DNA of 64,000 bases from an uncultured Bacteroidia bacterium (GCA_902799345.1 CADBZW010000019.1:25132-89131), one strand, 5' to 3'. Positions 39,739 to 48,910 are shown, counted from the stretch's first letter. Notes: generated from the letters alone by a model not told the origin. A program made the numbers and translations.

Positions 39739-39822
39739 CGCGGGACTGCGAGACTGCGGGACACGGGACTTTCAACCGCATGAGAACAAGTCCCGAAGTC
39801 TCGTGTCTCGAAGTCCCGAGTC
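39739..39822. repeat. GGGACT/AGTCCC inverted repeat between uppP and truB
   Basis: GGGACTGCGAGACTGCGGGAC faces AAGTCCCGAAGTCTCGTG and TCGAAGTCCCGAGTC. Related copies lie at 57457-57533 and 63140-63214. Confidence 0.75.
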
Positions 39823-39835
39823 AAAAAATATCTAT

Positions 39836-40585
39836 ATGTTTCACTTCGAAGAAGGCGAGGTCATCCTCATCGACAAACCCCTTGACTGGACGTCGTTCGA
39901 CACGGTCAACTTCATCCGCAGCCTGCTCAACCGTTGCTATGGCATCCGCAAGCTGAAGGTGGGCCATGCCGGCACGTTGGACCCCTTGGCGACGGGCCTC
40001 CTCATCCTCTGCACGGGCAAGATGACCAAGCAAATCGACAACTACCAGGCACAGGTGAAGACCTACACGGGCACTATCCTGCTCGGCCAGACCACCCCGA
40101 CCTTCGACCTCGAGAGCGAACCCGATGCTTTCTTCCCGACGGACGGCATCACGCCCGAGCAGATCGAAGCCGCACGGCAACAGTTCATCGGCGAACTCAA
40201 GCAATACCCACCCAAGTATTCCGCCATCAAAATCAAGGGGAAACGCGCCTTCGACTACGCCCGCTCCGACGAGGAGATAGAGCTGAAGGCCCGTGACGTC
40301 CGCATCGACGACTTCCGCCTGAACCTCGACCGCTTCCCCGAATTGGACTTCGAGGTGACGTGCAGCAAAGGCACCTACATCCGCAGCCTCGCCCACGACT
40401 TCGGCAAGGCCTTGGGCAACGGCGCCTGCCTGACAGCCCTGCGCCGCACCCGCATCGGCGACTTCAAGGTTGAAGACGCCTGGCCGCTGGAGAAACTGCG
40501 GCAGTATATTGTTGATACGGGGGAGGAGTTCAAGGCTTGGAAGAGGGAACAAGAAAAAAAGGAATTCAATCCTATAAAAAACTAA
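39836..40585 (+). CDS. truB: tRNA pseudouridine(55) synthase TruB
   Basis: 249 residues with the start at MFHFEEGEVILIDKP, placed 14 bases after the repeat. It makes pseudouridine 55 in the T-loop of tRNAs. Motifs are IDKPLDWTSFDTVN and HAGTLDPLATGLLI, where the Asp of GTLDP is catalytic, plus KYSAIKIKGKRAFDYA and the C-terminal CSKGTYIRSLAHD. The length is slightly short compared with E. coli (314) because the C-terminal extension is absent, as in other Bacteroidota. Confidence 0.92.
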   Translation: MFHFEEGEVILIDKPLDWTSFDTVNFIRSLLNRCYGIRKLKVGHAGTLDPLATGLLILCTGKMTKQIDNYQAQVKTYTGTILLGQTTPTFDLESEPDAFFPTDGITPEQIEAARQQFIGELKQYPPKYSAIKIKGKRAFDYARSDEEIELKARDVRIDDFRLNLDRFPELDFEVTCSKGTYIRSLAHDFGKALGNGACLTALRRTRIGDFKVEDAWPLEKLRQYIVDTGEEFKAWKREQEKKEFNPIKN

Positions 40586-40639
40586 ACCCACCAGTTTGAC
40601 TTTCGTCAGGGACAGGTGGGATTCAACGCTGCAAAGATA
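40576..40639 (-). ncRNA. Candidate small RNA with GAAA-capped hairpin and own promoter
   Basis: On the minus strand a -7 box TATCTTTG (40632-40639) is followed after about 12 bases by CCCACC ... GGTGGG (40587-40620), enclosing TGAC-GAAA-GTCA, a GNRA-capped stem. TTTAGTTTTTTAT follows. No reading frame fits, and the leftward transcript runs only into the 3' end of truB. The predicted RNA is about 45-50 nt. It could also be a terminator region with a chance promoter. Confidence 0.5.
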
Positions 40640-40763
40640 CAACTTTTTTGAAATAATACTAAAAGTTTGTAGCAAAATAAATGGGCTAAAATAATATCAA
40701 AAATTATTAAATTGACAATCAGCGTATTAAGAAAAAACACTTGACAAAATTTCGTTTTTGTCG

Positions 40764-40771
40764 TATATTTG
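40764..40771 (+). promoter_or_regulatory. -7 box for queA
   Basis: TATATTTG preceded by TTGACA at 40741-40746, 17 bases apart; the gene starts 40 bases later. Confidence 0.65.
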
Positions 40772-40810
40772 TAATTTGTACCGGACGAAAAACAACATAA
40801 TCATCATACA

Positions 40811-41860
40811 ATGAAACTCTCACAATTCAAATTCAACCTTCCCAGCGAGCTCATCGCCCTGCAGCCCACGCAGAACCGCGACGAAGCCCGCCTCATGGTC
40901 GTCGACCGCAAGACCGGAAAGATCGAGCACCGCATCTTCAAGGACCTGGTGGACTACACCAAGGACGGCGACGTGTTCGTCATTAATAATACTAAGGTGT
41001 TTCCCGCCAAGCTCTACGGCGAGAAGGAAAAGACCGGCGCCAAGATCGAGGTGCTGCTGCTGCGTGAGCTGGACCACGAGAGCCGTCTGTGGGACGTGCT
41101 CGTCGACCCGGCCCGTAAGATCCGTATCGGCAACAAACTCTACTTCGGCGAAGGCGACGAGCTGGTGGCCGAAGTCATCGACAACACCACCTCGCGCGGC
41201 CGCACGCTGCGCTTCCTCTTCGACGGCACCTACGACGAGTTCAAGAAGACGCTTTCTTCTCTCGGCCACACGCCCATTCCGCGTGAGCTGAACCGTGAGG
41301 AGCGCCCCGAAGACGCCGAGGACTTCCAGACCATCTACGCCAAGGTGGAAGGCGCCGTGTCGGCACCCACCGCAGGCATGCACTTCAGCAAGATCCTGAT
41401 GAAACGCCTCGAGATCATCGGCGCCAGCTTCGCCGAGCTGACACTGCACCCCGGCATGGGCAACTTCCGCGACATCGAAGTGGAAGACCTCACCAAGCAC
41501 AAGCCCGACTCGGAGGAGATGTACATCGACGAGGAGTGCTGCACCCTGGTCAACGAGGCCAACGCCCGCCACAACAACGTCATCGCCGTGGGCACCACCT
41601 CGCTGAAGGCCCTCGAGACCGCCATGACCATCGGCGGCAAGATCAAGCCGTACAAGGGCTGGACCAACAAGTTCATCTTCCCGCCCTACACCTTCTCGGT
41701 GGCCAACTGCATGATCACCAACTTCCACCTGCCCAAGTCGCCCATGATGATGGAGGTGGCCGCCTTCACCGGCTACGACCTGCTGATGAAGGCTTACAAG
41801 GAAGCCATCGCCGAGAAGTACCGCTTCTTCACCTATGGCGACGCCATGTTGATAATCTAG
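40811..41860 (+). CDS. queA: tRNA preQ1(34) S-adenosylmethionine ribosyltransferase-isomerase QueA
   Basis: 349 residues. It moves the ribosyl part of SAM onto preQ1 in tRNA to make epoxyqueuosine. Diagnostic segments are [23 protein letters not shown] at the start, [50 protein letters not shown] and [19 protein letters not shown]. It is last in the ftsX-queA block, with a separate promoter. No preQ1 riboswitch was seen. Confidence 0.93.
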   Translation: MKLSQFKFNLPSELIALQPTQNRDEARLMVVDRKTGKIEHRIFKDLVDYTKDGDVFVINNTKVFPAKLYGEKEKTGAKIEVLLLRELDHESRLWDVLVDPARKIRIGNKLYFGEGDELVAEVIDNTTSRGRTLRFLFDGTYDEFKKTLSSLGHTPIPRELNREERPEDAEDFQTIYAKVEGAVSAPTAGMHFSKILMKRLEIIGASFAELTLHPGMGNFRDIEVEDLTKHKPDSEEMYIDEECCTLVNEANARHNNVIAVGTTSLKALETAMTIGGKIKPYKGWTNKFIFPPYTFSVANCMITNFHLPKSPMMMEVAAFTGYDLLMKAYKEAIAEKYRFFTYGDAMLII

Positions 41861-41871
41861 CGTTTTCTTTT

Positions 41872-42333
41872 ATGGCGAAAAAGACGAAACCGGAATCCAA
41901 AGTTGTCGATGCTGGGCAATTGGATATCACAAATTGTGACATCCAACAGGTCGGTTTAGAGCACCTTATTTATGTCTTCAGAGACAAACAGGTGATGCTC
42001 GATAGGGATATTGCCTTGTTGTATGGCGTTGAAACAAGGAGACTTAACGAGCAGGTGAAAAGAAATTTGGAAAGATTTCCAAAGGATTTTATGTTTCAAC
42101 TCAACCAAGAAGAGTTTAATAATTGGAAATCGCAATTTGCGACATCCAATTCTATTCTCATGGGAGCTCGTAAGAGGCCTTATGCCTTCACCGAAAACGG
42201 CATAGCCATGCTCTCCAGCGTGCTTCGCTCACCAACAGCAATCGAAGCCAATATCCGTATAATGAGGGCTTCCTTCACCCTGATGCAAGATATTAAGAAG
42301 GAAGACCTTATTAATAAAATTCAAGGGAAATAA
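41872..42333 (+). CDS. ORF6N-domain protein
   Basis: 153 residues. The ORF6N (KilA-N related) domain covers most of it: LIYVFRDKQVMLDRDIALLYGVETRRLNEQVKRNLERFPKDFMF, continuing to RKRPYAFTENGIAMLSSVLRS. Such proteins are found in phages, mobile elements and host genomes, and are thought to bind DNA. The N-terminal 30 residues are variable. The gene is clearly AT-richer than queA, 11 bases upstream, and probably came by transfer. Confidence 0.85.
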   Translation: MAKKTKPESKVVDAGQLDITNCDIQQVGLEHLIYVFRDKQVMLDRDIALLYGVETRRLNEQVKRNLERFPKDFMFQLNQEEFNNWKSQFATSNSILMGARKRPYAFTENGIAMLSSVLRSPTAIEANIRIMRASFTLMQDIKKEDLINKIQGK

Positions 42334-42366
42334 AAAACTATCAAATATCAAATTTATAAAATCCAA

Positions 42367-44013
42367 ATGAAAATCAAACACTTAGCAATCATCGCAGTGG
42401 TGGCGCTTGTGGCCACCGCCTGCGGCAACAAGAACGTTGAACAGCCTCAAGAGCCTGTCCAAGAACCCACCACCAACCTTTCAGACAAGTATGCCGAGTA
42501 CACGCTGACGACCGACATCAGCCACCTCAGCGACAACGAGCGCGAGATGCTGAAACTGCTCTTCGAAGCCGCCGACATCATGGACGGCCTCTTCTGGCTT
42601 GAGAACTACGGCGACAACGCCGAGCTGATGGCCCGCATCGCCGACAACCCCGACCTCGTCAAGATGGCCACCATCGCCTACGGCCCTTGGGACGGCCTCG
42701 ACGGCAACAAGCCCTTCGTGGAAGGCATCGGCCCCAAGCCTGCCGGCGCACAGTTCTATCCCGCCGACATGACCGAGGAAGAATGGAACGCCTTCGACGA
42801 CCCCAACAAGACCAGCCAATACACCATGATCGTCCGCGACGAGAACGGCAACCTGAAGTGCGTGTGGTATCACGACTACTTCGCCGAACAAATTGAAAAA
42901 GCCGCCTCGCTGCTTGACCAAGCCTCCGAGCTCGCTGGCGACGAGGAGTTTGCCGAATACCTGAAGCTGCGCGCCAAGGCACTCCGCACCGACGACTACC
43001 TGGAGAGCGACATGCAGTGGATGGACGTCCGCAACAACAACGTCGACCTGGTGATCGGACCCATCGAGAACTACACCGACGCCCGCTATGGCATCAAGGC
43101 CTCGCACGAAGCCTTCATCCTCATCAAGGACCAGGAATGGACCAAGCAGCTGGCCCGCTATGCCGCCTTCGTGCCCGAGCTGCAGAAGCAACTGCCTGTG
43201 CCGGAAGAATATAAGAAAGAAGTGCCGGGCAGCGACGTCGACCTGGCCGCCTACGACGTGGTCTACTACGCCGGCGACTGCAACGCCAACAGCAAGACCA
43301 TCGCCATCAACCTGCCCAACGACGAGCGCGTGCAACTCGAGCGCGGCACTCGCAAGCTTCAGCTCAAGAACGCCATGCAGGCCAAGTTCGACAAGATCCT
43401 CGAACCCATCGCCAAGGAGCTGATGACGCCCGAGTCGATGGAACACATCAAGTTTGACGCCTTCTTCGCCAACGTCATGTTCCACGAGACCGCCCACGGC
43501 ATGGGCATCAAGAACACCATCACGGGCAAGGGCACCGTCCGCGAGGCCCTCGGCAACCAATACAACGCCCTCGAAGAGGCCAAGGCCGACGTCTTGGGTC
43601 TCTACCTCGTCACCAAGCTCGCCGAGATGGGTGAATACACCAACACCACCATGGAAGACAACTACACCACCTTCATGGCGGGCATCTTCCGCTCGGTGCG
43701 CTTCGGCGCCGCCAGCGCCCACGGCAAGGCCAACATGCTTACCTTCAACTACTTCCAGAACGAAGGCGCCTTCGTGCGCAACGAAGACGGCCGCTATGCC
43801 ATCGACTTCGACAAGATGAAGGTGGCTGTGGAGAAGCTCGCTGGCGACATCCTGAAGCACCAGGGCGACGGCGACTACGAGGCCACCAAGGCTTGGATGG
43901 GTGAGATGACCGTCATCAAGCCCGAGCTGCAGGCCGACCTCGACAAGGTGAATGCCGCCGGCATCCCCACCGACATCTACTTCAACATGGGACCCGATGT
44001 CCTGCTGAAGTAA
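42367..44013 (+). CDS. M49-like (DPP III-related) zinc peptidase lipoprotein
   Basis: 548 residues. The signal sequence ends in a lipobox (LVATACGNK; Cys19). The zinc-peptidase core is FHETAHGMGIKN (HExxH) with the third ligand Glu in EEAKADVLGLY about 50 residues later. The DPP III family has HExxGH and EECRAE, so the spacing and second motif fit an M49-like group that is common as lipoproteins in Bacteroidota. The likely site is the periplasm, cleaving short peptides. High GC and even codon use suggest good expression. Confidence 0.75.
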   Translation: MKIKHLAIIAVVALVATACGNKNVEQPQEPVQEPTTNLSDKYAEYTLTTDISHLSDNEREMLKLLFEAADIMDGLFWLENYGDNAELMARIADNPDLVKMATIAYGPWDGLDGNKPFVEGIGPKPAGAQFYPADMTEEEWNAFDDPNKTSQYTMIVRDENGNLKCVWYHDYFAEQIEKAASLLDQASELAGDEEFAEYLKLRAKALRTDDYLESDMQWMDVRNNNVDLVIGPIENYTDARYGIKASHEAFILIKDQEWTKQLARYAAFVPELQKQLPVPEEYKKEVPGSDVDLAAYDVVYYAGDCNANSKTIAINLPNDERVQLERGTRKLQLKNAMQAKFDKILEPIAKELMTPESMEHIKFDAFFANVMFHETAHGMGIKNTITGKGTVREALGNQYNALEEAKADVLGLYLVTKLAEMGEYTNTTMEDNYTTFMAGIFRSVRFGAASAHGKANMLTFNYFQNEGAFVRNEDGRYAIDFDKMKVAVEKLAGDILKHQGDGDYEATKAWMGEMTVIKPELQADLDKVNAAGIPTDIYFNMGPDVLLK

Positions 44014-44041
44014 GACCCTGCAGGCTTTTCCTGTAGAGCCT

Positions 44042-44164
44042 AAGTCCGCCCTCTATGTCATTGACTCCGTCGAAATCGAAGATTGGCTAACGCCGAATTA
44101 AAATTTCAACGCAGTTAATGCTTAGCATTTCCCTTGGGAATCTATAGAGGGCGGACTTTTTTGT
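44042..44164 (+). terminator. Long inverted repeat with T tract after the M49-like gene
   Basis: AAGTCCGCCCTCTAT (44042-44056) and ATAGAGGGCGGACTT (44144-44158) are exact 15-nt complements 87 bases apart, and the right arm runs into TTTTTTG. The loop holds AATGCTAAGCATT on the reverse strand, itself a palindrome. It could be a terminator or a small non-autonomous element. Confidence 0.6.
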
Positions 44165-44195
44165 TGCCCCCACTTGCCGTCGTCGCAAAAATGTG

Positions 44196-44203
44196 TATCT
44201 TTG
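44196..44203 (+). promoter_or_regulatory. -7 box for the toxin-antitoxin pair
   Basis: TATCTTTG followed by CAGGC, 22 bases ahead of the antitoxin ATG. Confidence 0.65.
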
Positions 44204-44224
44204 CAGGCAGAAAAACAATAAGAC

Positions 44225-44503
44225 ATGAGCGAAGCGACATTGACAAACCTTTTGGAGTACCTCTACGGCACCCTCACGCCGAGCAATCAGCTTTGGTTGG
44301 CTGAGCATTTGATAGCCAATGCCAAAGGTGAAGAAGTTCCCGTGAAGCCATATACCATGGATGAGCTGAATGCCATGCTCGATGCGGCAGAGGCTGACAT
44401 TGAAGCTGGCAGGACCTCTTCGCATGAGGACGTGATGCGTGAATGGGATGAGGAAATCGCACGCATGGAGCGTGAAGAACATGAAATGGCCAAAGCGGTA
44501 TGA
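44225..44503 (+). CDS. Antitoxin of a ParE/RelE-type module
   Basis: 92 residues, acidic and mostly helical. The N-terminal half (LLEYLYGTLTPSNQLWLAEHL) looks like a small dimerisation or DNA-binding part. The C-terminal half (DIEAGRTSSHEDVMREWDEE) is the kind of tail that wraps around a ParE toxin. It overlaps the toxin gene by 4 bases (ATGA), the usual arrangement. Confidence 0.75.
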   Translation: MSEATLTNLLEYLYGTLTPSNQLWLAEHLIANAKGEEVPVKPYTMDELNAMLDAAEADIEAGRTSSHEDVMREWDEEIARMEREEHEMAKAV

Positions 44504-44811
44504 AGGTAGAATGGGCCGACCATGCCAAAAGGCAGAAAAACCAAATTGCCTATTACATACGTAGGCGGTTTGGACTCAATAGCGAGAAAAAATTCAAACA
44601 AGAGGTTGACCAGACAATTAAGATGATCATGCGTCATCCTAATCTGGGTCCTATCGATCCGCTTTTCAGCGACCGCCCCACCACTTATAGAAGCGTTGTT
44701 GTTAACGGTTTGAGCAAAATGGTCTATTGTATTGGCGATGAGACCATTTATATCGTCGCTTTCTGGGATACCCGTCGCGAGCCTCAGCAGCAAGCCAAAG
44801 AAACAAAGTAG
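44500..44811 (+). CDS. ParE/RelE-family toxin
   Basis: 103 residues. The RelE/ParE fold pattern is visible: VEWADHAKRQKNQIAYYI at the N-terminus, then MIMRHPNLGPIDPLFS, YRSVVVNGLSKMVYCI and YIVAFWDTRREPQQQ. ParE members poison DNA gyrase and RelE members cut mRNA; the sequence alone does not decide between them, but the helical N-terminus favours ParE. It is translated with its antitoxin. Confidence 0.82.
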   Translation: MKVEWADHAKRQKNQIAYYIRRRFGLNSEKKFKQEVDQTIKMIMRHPNLGPIDPLFSDRPTTYRSVVVNGLSKMVYCIGDETIYIVAFWDTRREPQQQAKETK

Positions 44812-44985
44812 AGTAGAACCCTCGAATATCCTCAACCGGGTTCGCCAACAACCGGCCGTGCCAGGTGCGTGGGCCGTGGCCGACAAGGCATCTTCCGCTC
44901 GGCACCATCCCGTGTAATCCGTGTAATCTGTGTGACGTAAGAAAAACAGTCTTTTGGCCTCCCGAGACGGCACTTTCAGGTAAGG

Positions 44986-45073
44986 GAACCCTTGGGTAAG
45001 CCAAGTGTAAGCCAAGTGTAAGCCAAGTGTAAGCCAAGTGTAAGCCAAGTCTAACCCTTGGGTAAGCCTTGGG
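44986..45073. repeat. Tandem array of 11-bp units
   Basis: Units begin at 44997, 45008, 45019, 45030, 45041, 45052 and 45063, with a degenerate unit before. Five are TAAGCCAAGTG-like and the outer ones TAACCCTTGGG-like. There are no spacers, so it is not CRISPR. Confidence 0.9.
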
Positions 45074-45211
45074 TGACCCATGGTGCTACCAAGCTGAAAG
45101 CTGACGGCTGATTGCTTACAGCTAAAAAGCTTATAATAATGCAGCTTAATTTGAACAGTTGTTTATTGAAAAATATCTTCCAAACTTTGTTAAACCAACC
45201 CCAAAAAACTG

Positions 45212-45219
45212 TACCTTTG
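45212..45219 (+). promoter_or_regulatory. -7 box for the 45323 T9SS gene
   Basis: TACCTTTG followed by CACC, with TTTG at 45186-45189, 22 bases upstream. The leader to the ATG is about 100 bases. Confidence 0.75.
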
Positions 45220-45322
45220 CACCCAAATAAAAAAGGCAGGGCAGAGCCTAATCGCTCTGTCAATCTTAAACACTGAATATCAAATAATTAAAATAATAAA
45301 CAAACAAAACAACAACACAAAA

Positions 45323-48300
45323 ATGAAAAGAGAATTTACAAAATTGATGGCAGCTTTGGCGCTGCTATTGTTTATCGCCCCGCTGGGGATGTGGGGACAA
45401 GAGCAAACATGGACTTGGACGGCAACAAGCGGTGCTTTGGGCACGGCTACAAGTTATGATGCCACCCTTAACGGGAAAGCATGGCATGTAAATAGAAACA
45501 AAGTGGTCTATACGGGTTATACATCCTCATGTATTCAATTAGGAAGTAGTAGCGGTGCTGAAACGGTGACCCTTTCATCTTCTGCTTTTGAAGGCACAGT
45601 CAAGTCCGTGTTTGTTGATTGTAGTAGTTATAATGGTGCACATAAGGTTGCAATAACAGTAAATGGAGATACTTATCTTTCGTCAACAAATACTGCTTCG
45701 TGGACTACGGTATTTTCAAAAGGTGGTACTGGTATTTCTTCTGGTGAAATTGTAATATCATTTACACCTGGTTCAAGAGCGCTTTATATTAAGAAAATTA
45801 CTGTTGTCACAGACAATACTCCTGCTTACACTATTACCGCCCAAAGTAACAATCTTTCTTTGGGTACGGTTTCTCTTTCTGGTAACAGAATTACGGCTGC
45901 GCCTGCCAGTGGCTGCCGCTATGCTACGCCTGCTTATACTGTGTCGCCAGCCAACTCGGCTACAGTGGCCCAAAATGGTAATGAATTTACCGTTACGCCA
46001 TCTTCTAATACTACGGTTACCATCAATTTTGAGGCTATTCCTTCCCATACCGCCACGTTCTCTGTTAATAATGATAATGAATTAACAACCTCATCGCAGG
46101 TTATTGAAGGTGCAGCCATCACCTTCCCCGCCGACCCTGATGACATCGGCGACATGACTTTCATGGGTTGGACTGATGCTGCCATCGAGGGCACTCAAAG
46201 CGAGGCCCCCACTTTCGTGACTTCTGCAACAATGAGTAGCAGTGATGTTACTTTCTATGCTGTGTTTGCTGAAGTAGGTGAGGGCGGCCCAGATACTTAC
46301 GAAAAGCTGAATTCGAATAGTTTTGATGCCAATGCAAAATATGTAATTGGTGCGACCCAGTTATCTAATGATAATACAATGTGGTATTTTTATTCTTATG
46401 ACGATGTTGACGAAACCATTAGTTGGGGCGTAATGACCAATTCTCCAGCCACAAATTTGCCTGTGGAATTCACTTTGTCAGGAACAGCATCAAGTCTCGT
46501 TGCCCAAGATGATAATGGCAATTATCTTGCAGGTCTTACTACTGGTAAATTTAAGATGTCATCAACTTCGACGACAATCGCTCTCACAGAATCAGGTACA
46601 ATCAAGAATACCGGTACAGGCTCTTACTATCTTAAACACAATTATAATGGTGGGAGTGGAGGCCTTCGTTGGTATAATTCCAATACGGGAACTTATGCAT
46701 ATTTTTATAAAGTTATCCCTGGTGTGACTTATTCCAACTACTGCACCACCATCGTCGTCTCTACCGACCCCAGCATCACCGCCAATCCGGCCACGATTGA
46801 AATTGCCGCCGATGAAATGGATGGCACCACGGACGTCATCTTCGCCAACCTGGAGATTGTTGATCCTTGGGAGAATTGCCATGTCACTTTCTATGATGCC
46901 ACGGGAACCACAGAGGTGCCCCAACCCGATTGGGTTATCAAAGCCTTGGTGGCTGAAGACGGTGACGCCTACCTCGTTTCGTGCGCCGTGTATGCCAACG
47001 AAGGCCCCGCCCGCACGGCTTACTTCAAGGTGTATGCCAACGACGAGAACAACAACGCAGTCTATTCCAACCTCGTCACCCTCAGCCAAGCGGGTTATGT
47101 AATGCCTTCTTCTGTTGAGACGTGGGAACTTACCCCACTTAGCGAACTTACCGCTGACGATGTGTTCGTGATTGTATGTTATGATGAAGATTTGGAAACC
47201 TCATACGCCATGGCCAATAATAATGGAACTTCTGCTCCATCAGCAGTGGATGTGACTGTAGAAAACGATGCCCTTACCACAGCGCCGGCCGATAACCTCA
47301 AATGGAACGTTGAAAGTACTGAAAATGGTTATATATTCTATCCTAATGGTTCAAGCGATATATGGCTGTACTGTATTAACGATAACAACGGCGTTCGTGT
47401 TGGTACAGGCGAGGCTAAACATTTCACTATTGATGGTGAAACTGGCTATTTGACTACTATAGAAACTAGCAATCAAAGATATCTTGGTGTCTATACTAGC
47501 ACTCCTGATTGGAGATGCTACACATCCATCAATGACAACATTGTGAATCAAACCTTCGCTTTCTACAAGAAAGTAGCTGCTCCTACGGATACTAATACCA
47601 AGTCCATCCTGCCTTATAGCAGCGATCGTGATCATTATTATCTGATTGCCTCGCCCGTTATGGCCGTTGTGCCTTCGGCTGAAAATGGCTTCCTCACCAA
47701 CAACTACGACCTCTATCGCTTCGATCAATCCCGCGAAGACGAAGAATGGCTGAACTATGAGGTCACGCCTTTCTATCTCCTTTCGGGCAAAGGCTACCTT
47801 TATGCCAATAGCGGAAACGGTGGCAATGCCACCACGATTACTTTCACCGGCGTGCCTTACAACGGCACCGGCGAAGTCACGTTGAGCAAAGTTCCGAGCG
47901 TCAAATTCTCGGGTTGGAACCTCATCGGCAACCCCTGGAACAATGAAGCTATCCTTAAGGATGACAACGACCAAAGTCAAGCTTACTACACGATTAACCA
48001 AATCAACAACGAAGTTGCAGCTGGCACGCTTGGCGCATCTATCTCAGCCATGGAAGGCGTGTTTGTCCTCGCCGCCAAAGACGGTGATGTGGTTACCTTC
48101 GAAAAACAGACCCCGGATGAACCGAACAGCGGCAACGCCGTGTCACAGCTCAGCATCAACGTCAGCAAGAGCCGTGGCCAATCCATCGACCGCGCCATCG
48201 TCCGCTTCGACAATGGCAACCAACTGCCCAAGTTCCAACTTAACCCGAAGCACACGAAGGTTTACTTCCAACAAGACAATAAAGACTACGCCGTGGTGCG

Positions 48301-48769
48301 CAGCGCCAACGAAGGCGAAATGCCCGTCAACTTCAAGGCTGAGAAGAGCGGCACCTACACCCTCAGCGTCAATGCCGAGAACGTGGAGATGAGCTACCTC
48401 CACCTCTTCGACAACAAGACCGGCGCCGACGTCGACCTGCTCGCCACCCCGAGCTACACCTTCGAGGCCAACAGCAGCGACTACGAGAGCCGCTTCCGCC
48501 TGGTGTTCAAGGCTAACGCGGACGTCGAAGAGAACGCCGCCACTGAGACCTTCGCCTACTTCAACGGCAGCGAATGGGTCATCAACAATCCTTCGACAGG
48601 CTCAGGAGACAACGCCACCCTGCAGGTCGTCGACATGATGGGCCGTGTGCTCAGCAGCCAGACCCTCAACGGCAACGCCAACGTCACCCTCAACCAAGCC
48701 GCCGGCATCTACATGCTCCGCCTCGTCAACGGCGAGAACGTGAAGGTACAAAAGGTGGTGGTGAGATGA
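45323..48769 (+). CDS. Large T9SS-secreted surface protein
   Basis: 1148 residues. Signal peptide 1-25 (LGMWGQ). A beta-rich N-terminal domain (about 30-170, TWTWTATSGALGTATSYDATLN) is followed by low-complexity Ser/Thr-rich domains. One is an InlB B-like segment (HTATFSVNNDNELTTSSQVIEG ... MTFMGWTDAAIEG) at about 240-315. The C-terminal third (about 790-1075) has EDRDHYYLIASPV-like and GWNLIGNPWNN patterns seen in Bacteroidales surface proteins. It ends with a T9SS type A domain (DMMGRVLSSQTL ... GIYMLRLVNGENVKVQKVVV). A TTCGACAGGCTCAGG element is read as PSTGSG just before the last 55 residues. Possibly an adhesin. Confidence 0.82.
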   Translation: MKREFTKLMAALALLLFIAPLGMWGQEQTWTWTATSGALGTATSYDATLNGKAWHVNRNKVVYTGYTSSCIQLGSSSGAETVTLSSSAFEGTVKSVFVDCSSYNGAHKVAITVNGDTYLSSTNTASWTTVFSKGGTGISSGEIVISFTPGSRALYIKKITVVTDNTPAYTITAQSNNLSLGTVSLSGNRITAAPASGCRYATPAYTVSPANSATVAQNGNEFTVTPSSNTTVTINFEAIPSHTATFSVNNDNELTTSSQVIEGAAITFPADPDDIGDMTFMGWTDAAIEGTQSEAPTFVTSATMSSSDVTFYAVFAEVGEGGPDTYEKLNSNSFDANAKYVIGATQLSNDNTMWYFYSYDDVDETISWGVMTNSPATNLPVEFTLSGTASSLVAQDDNGNYLAGLTTGKFKMSSTSTTIALTESGTIKNTGTGSYYLKHNYNGGSGGLRWYNSNTGTYAYFYKVIPGVTYSNYCTTIVVSTDPSITANPATIEIAADEMDGTTDVIFANLEIVDPWENCHVTFYDATGTTEVPQPDWVIKALVAEDGDAYLVSCAVYANEGPARTAYFKVYANDENNNAVYSNLVTLSQAGYVMPSSVETWELTPLSELTADDVFVIVCYDEDLETSYAMANNNGTSAPSAVDVTVENDALTTAPADNLKWNVESTENGYIFYPNGSSDIWLYCINDNNGVRVGTGEAKHFTIDGETGYLTTIETSNQRYLGVYTSTPDWRCYTSINDNIVNQTFAFYKKVAAPTDTNTKSILPYSSDRDHYYLIASPVMAVVPSAENGFLTNNYDLYRFDQSREDEEWLNYEVTPFYLLSGKGYLYANSGNGGNATTITFTGVPYNGTGEVTLSKVPSVKFSGWNLIGNPWNNEAILKDDNDQSQAYYTINQINNEVAAGTLGASISAMEGVFVLAAKDGDVVTFEKQTPDEPNSGNAVSQLSINVSKSRGQSIDRAIVRFDNGNQLPKFQLNPKHTKVYFQQDNKDYAVVRSANEGEMPVNFKAEKSGTYTLSVNAENVEMSYLHLFDNKTGADVDLLATPSYTFEANSSDYESRFRLVFKANADVEENAATETFAYFNGSEWVINNPSTGSGDNATLQVVDMMGRVLSSQTLNGNANVTLNQAAGIYMLRLVNGENVKVQKVVVR
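48590..48606 (+). repeat. TTCGACAGGCTCAGG element translated as PSTGSG
   Basis: CCTTCGACAGGCTCAGG in frame as N-PSTGSG-D, at the start of the C-terminal domain of the 1148-residue protein. The same peptide appears at 7523. Confidence 0.85.
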
Positions 48770-48770
48770 T

Positions 48771-48855
48771 GATGGCTATTGGCCACTGGCTATTGGCTAC
48801 TGGCAGTCCCAACCATGAGACTGCCAGGAGCCAGAAGCCAAAAGCCAAAGGCTAA
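48771..48855. repeat. TGGCTATTGGC / CTGGCAGTC inverted repeat
   Basis: CTGGCAGTC (48800-48808) pairs with GACTGCCAG (48819-48827), flanked by TGGCTATTGGC and GCCAAAAGCCAAAGGC. A dispersed element in the gap before the 94-residue gene. Confidence 0.7.
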
Positions 48856-48910
48856 CAAAACCGAAACACGAAAGTCAAAACAAGAAAAAAACATAAAAAC
48901 CTAATATACG

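Larger units (their letters stand above)
44812..45322. repeat. 511-base gene-free region with 11-bp tandem repeats and a promoter
   Basis: From left to right: GTGTAATCCGTGTAATCTGTG (the CAGATT family), eight tandem units of 11 bp (44986-45073, consensus TAAGCCAAGTG), an AAGCTGAAAGCTGACGGCTG element (45091), an AT-rich stretch, and the promoter of the T9SS gene (TTTG 45186, TACCTTTG 45212-45219). No gene is supported. Confidence 0.8.

Noticed and set aside
40586-40810. preQ1 riboswitch ahead of queA
   Set aside because: The leader after the promoter is only about 35 bases and has no hairpin with an A-rich tail of the preQ1 type.
42481-43860. Long minus-strand reading frame opposite the M49-like gene
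   Set aside because: Same reason: high GC strand shadow of a real gene with a lipobox and zinc motif.
44986-45073. CRISPR array
   Set aside because: The units are 11 bp with no unique spacers, and no cas gene is in the window.
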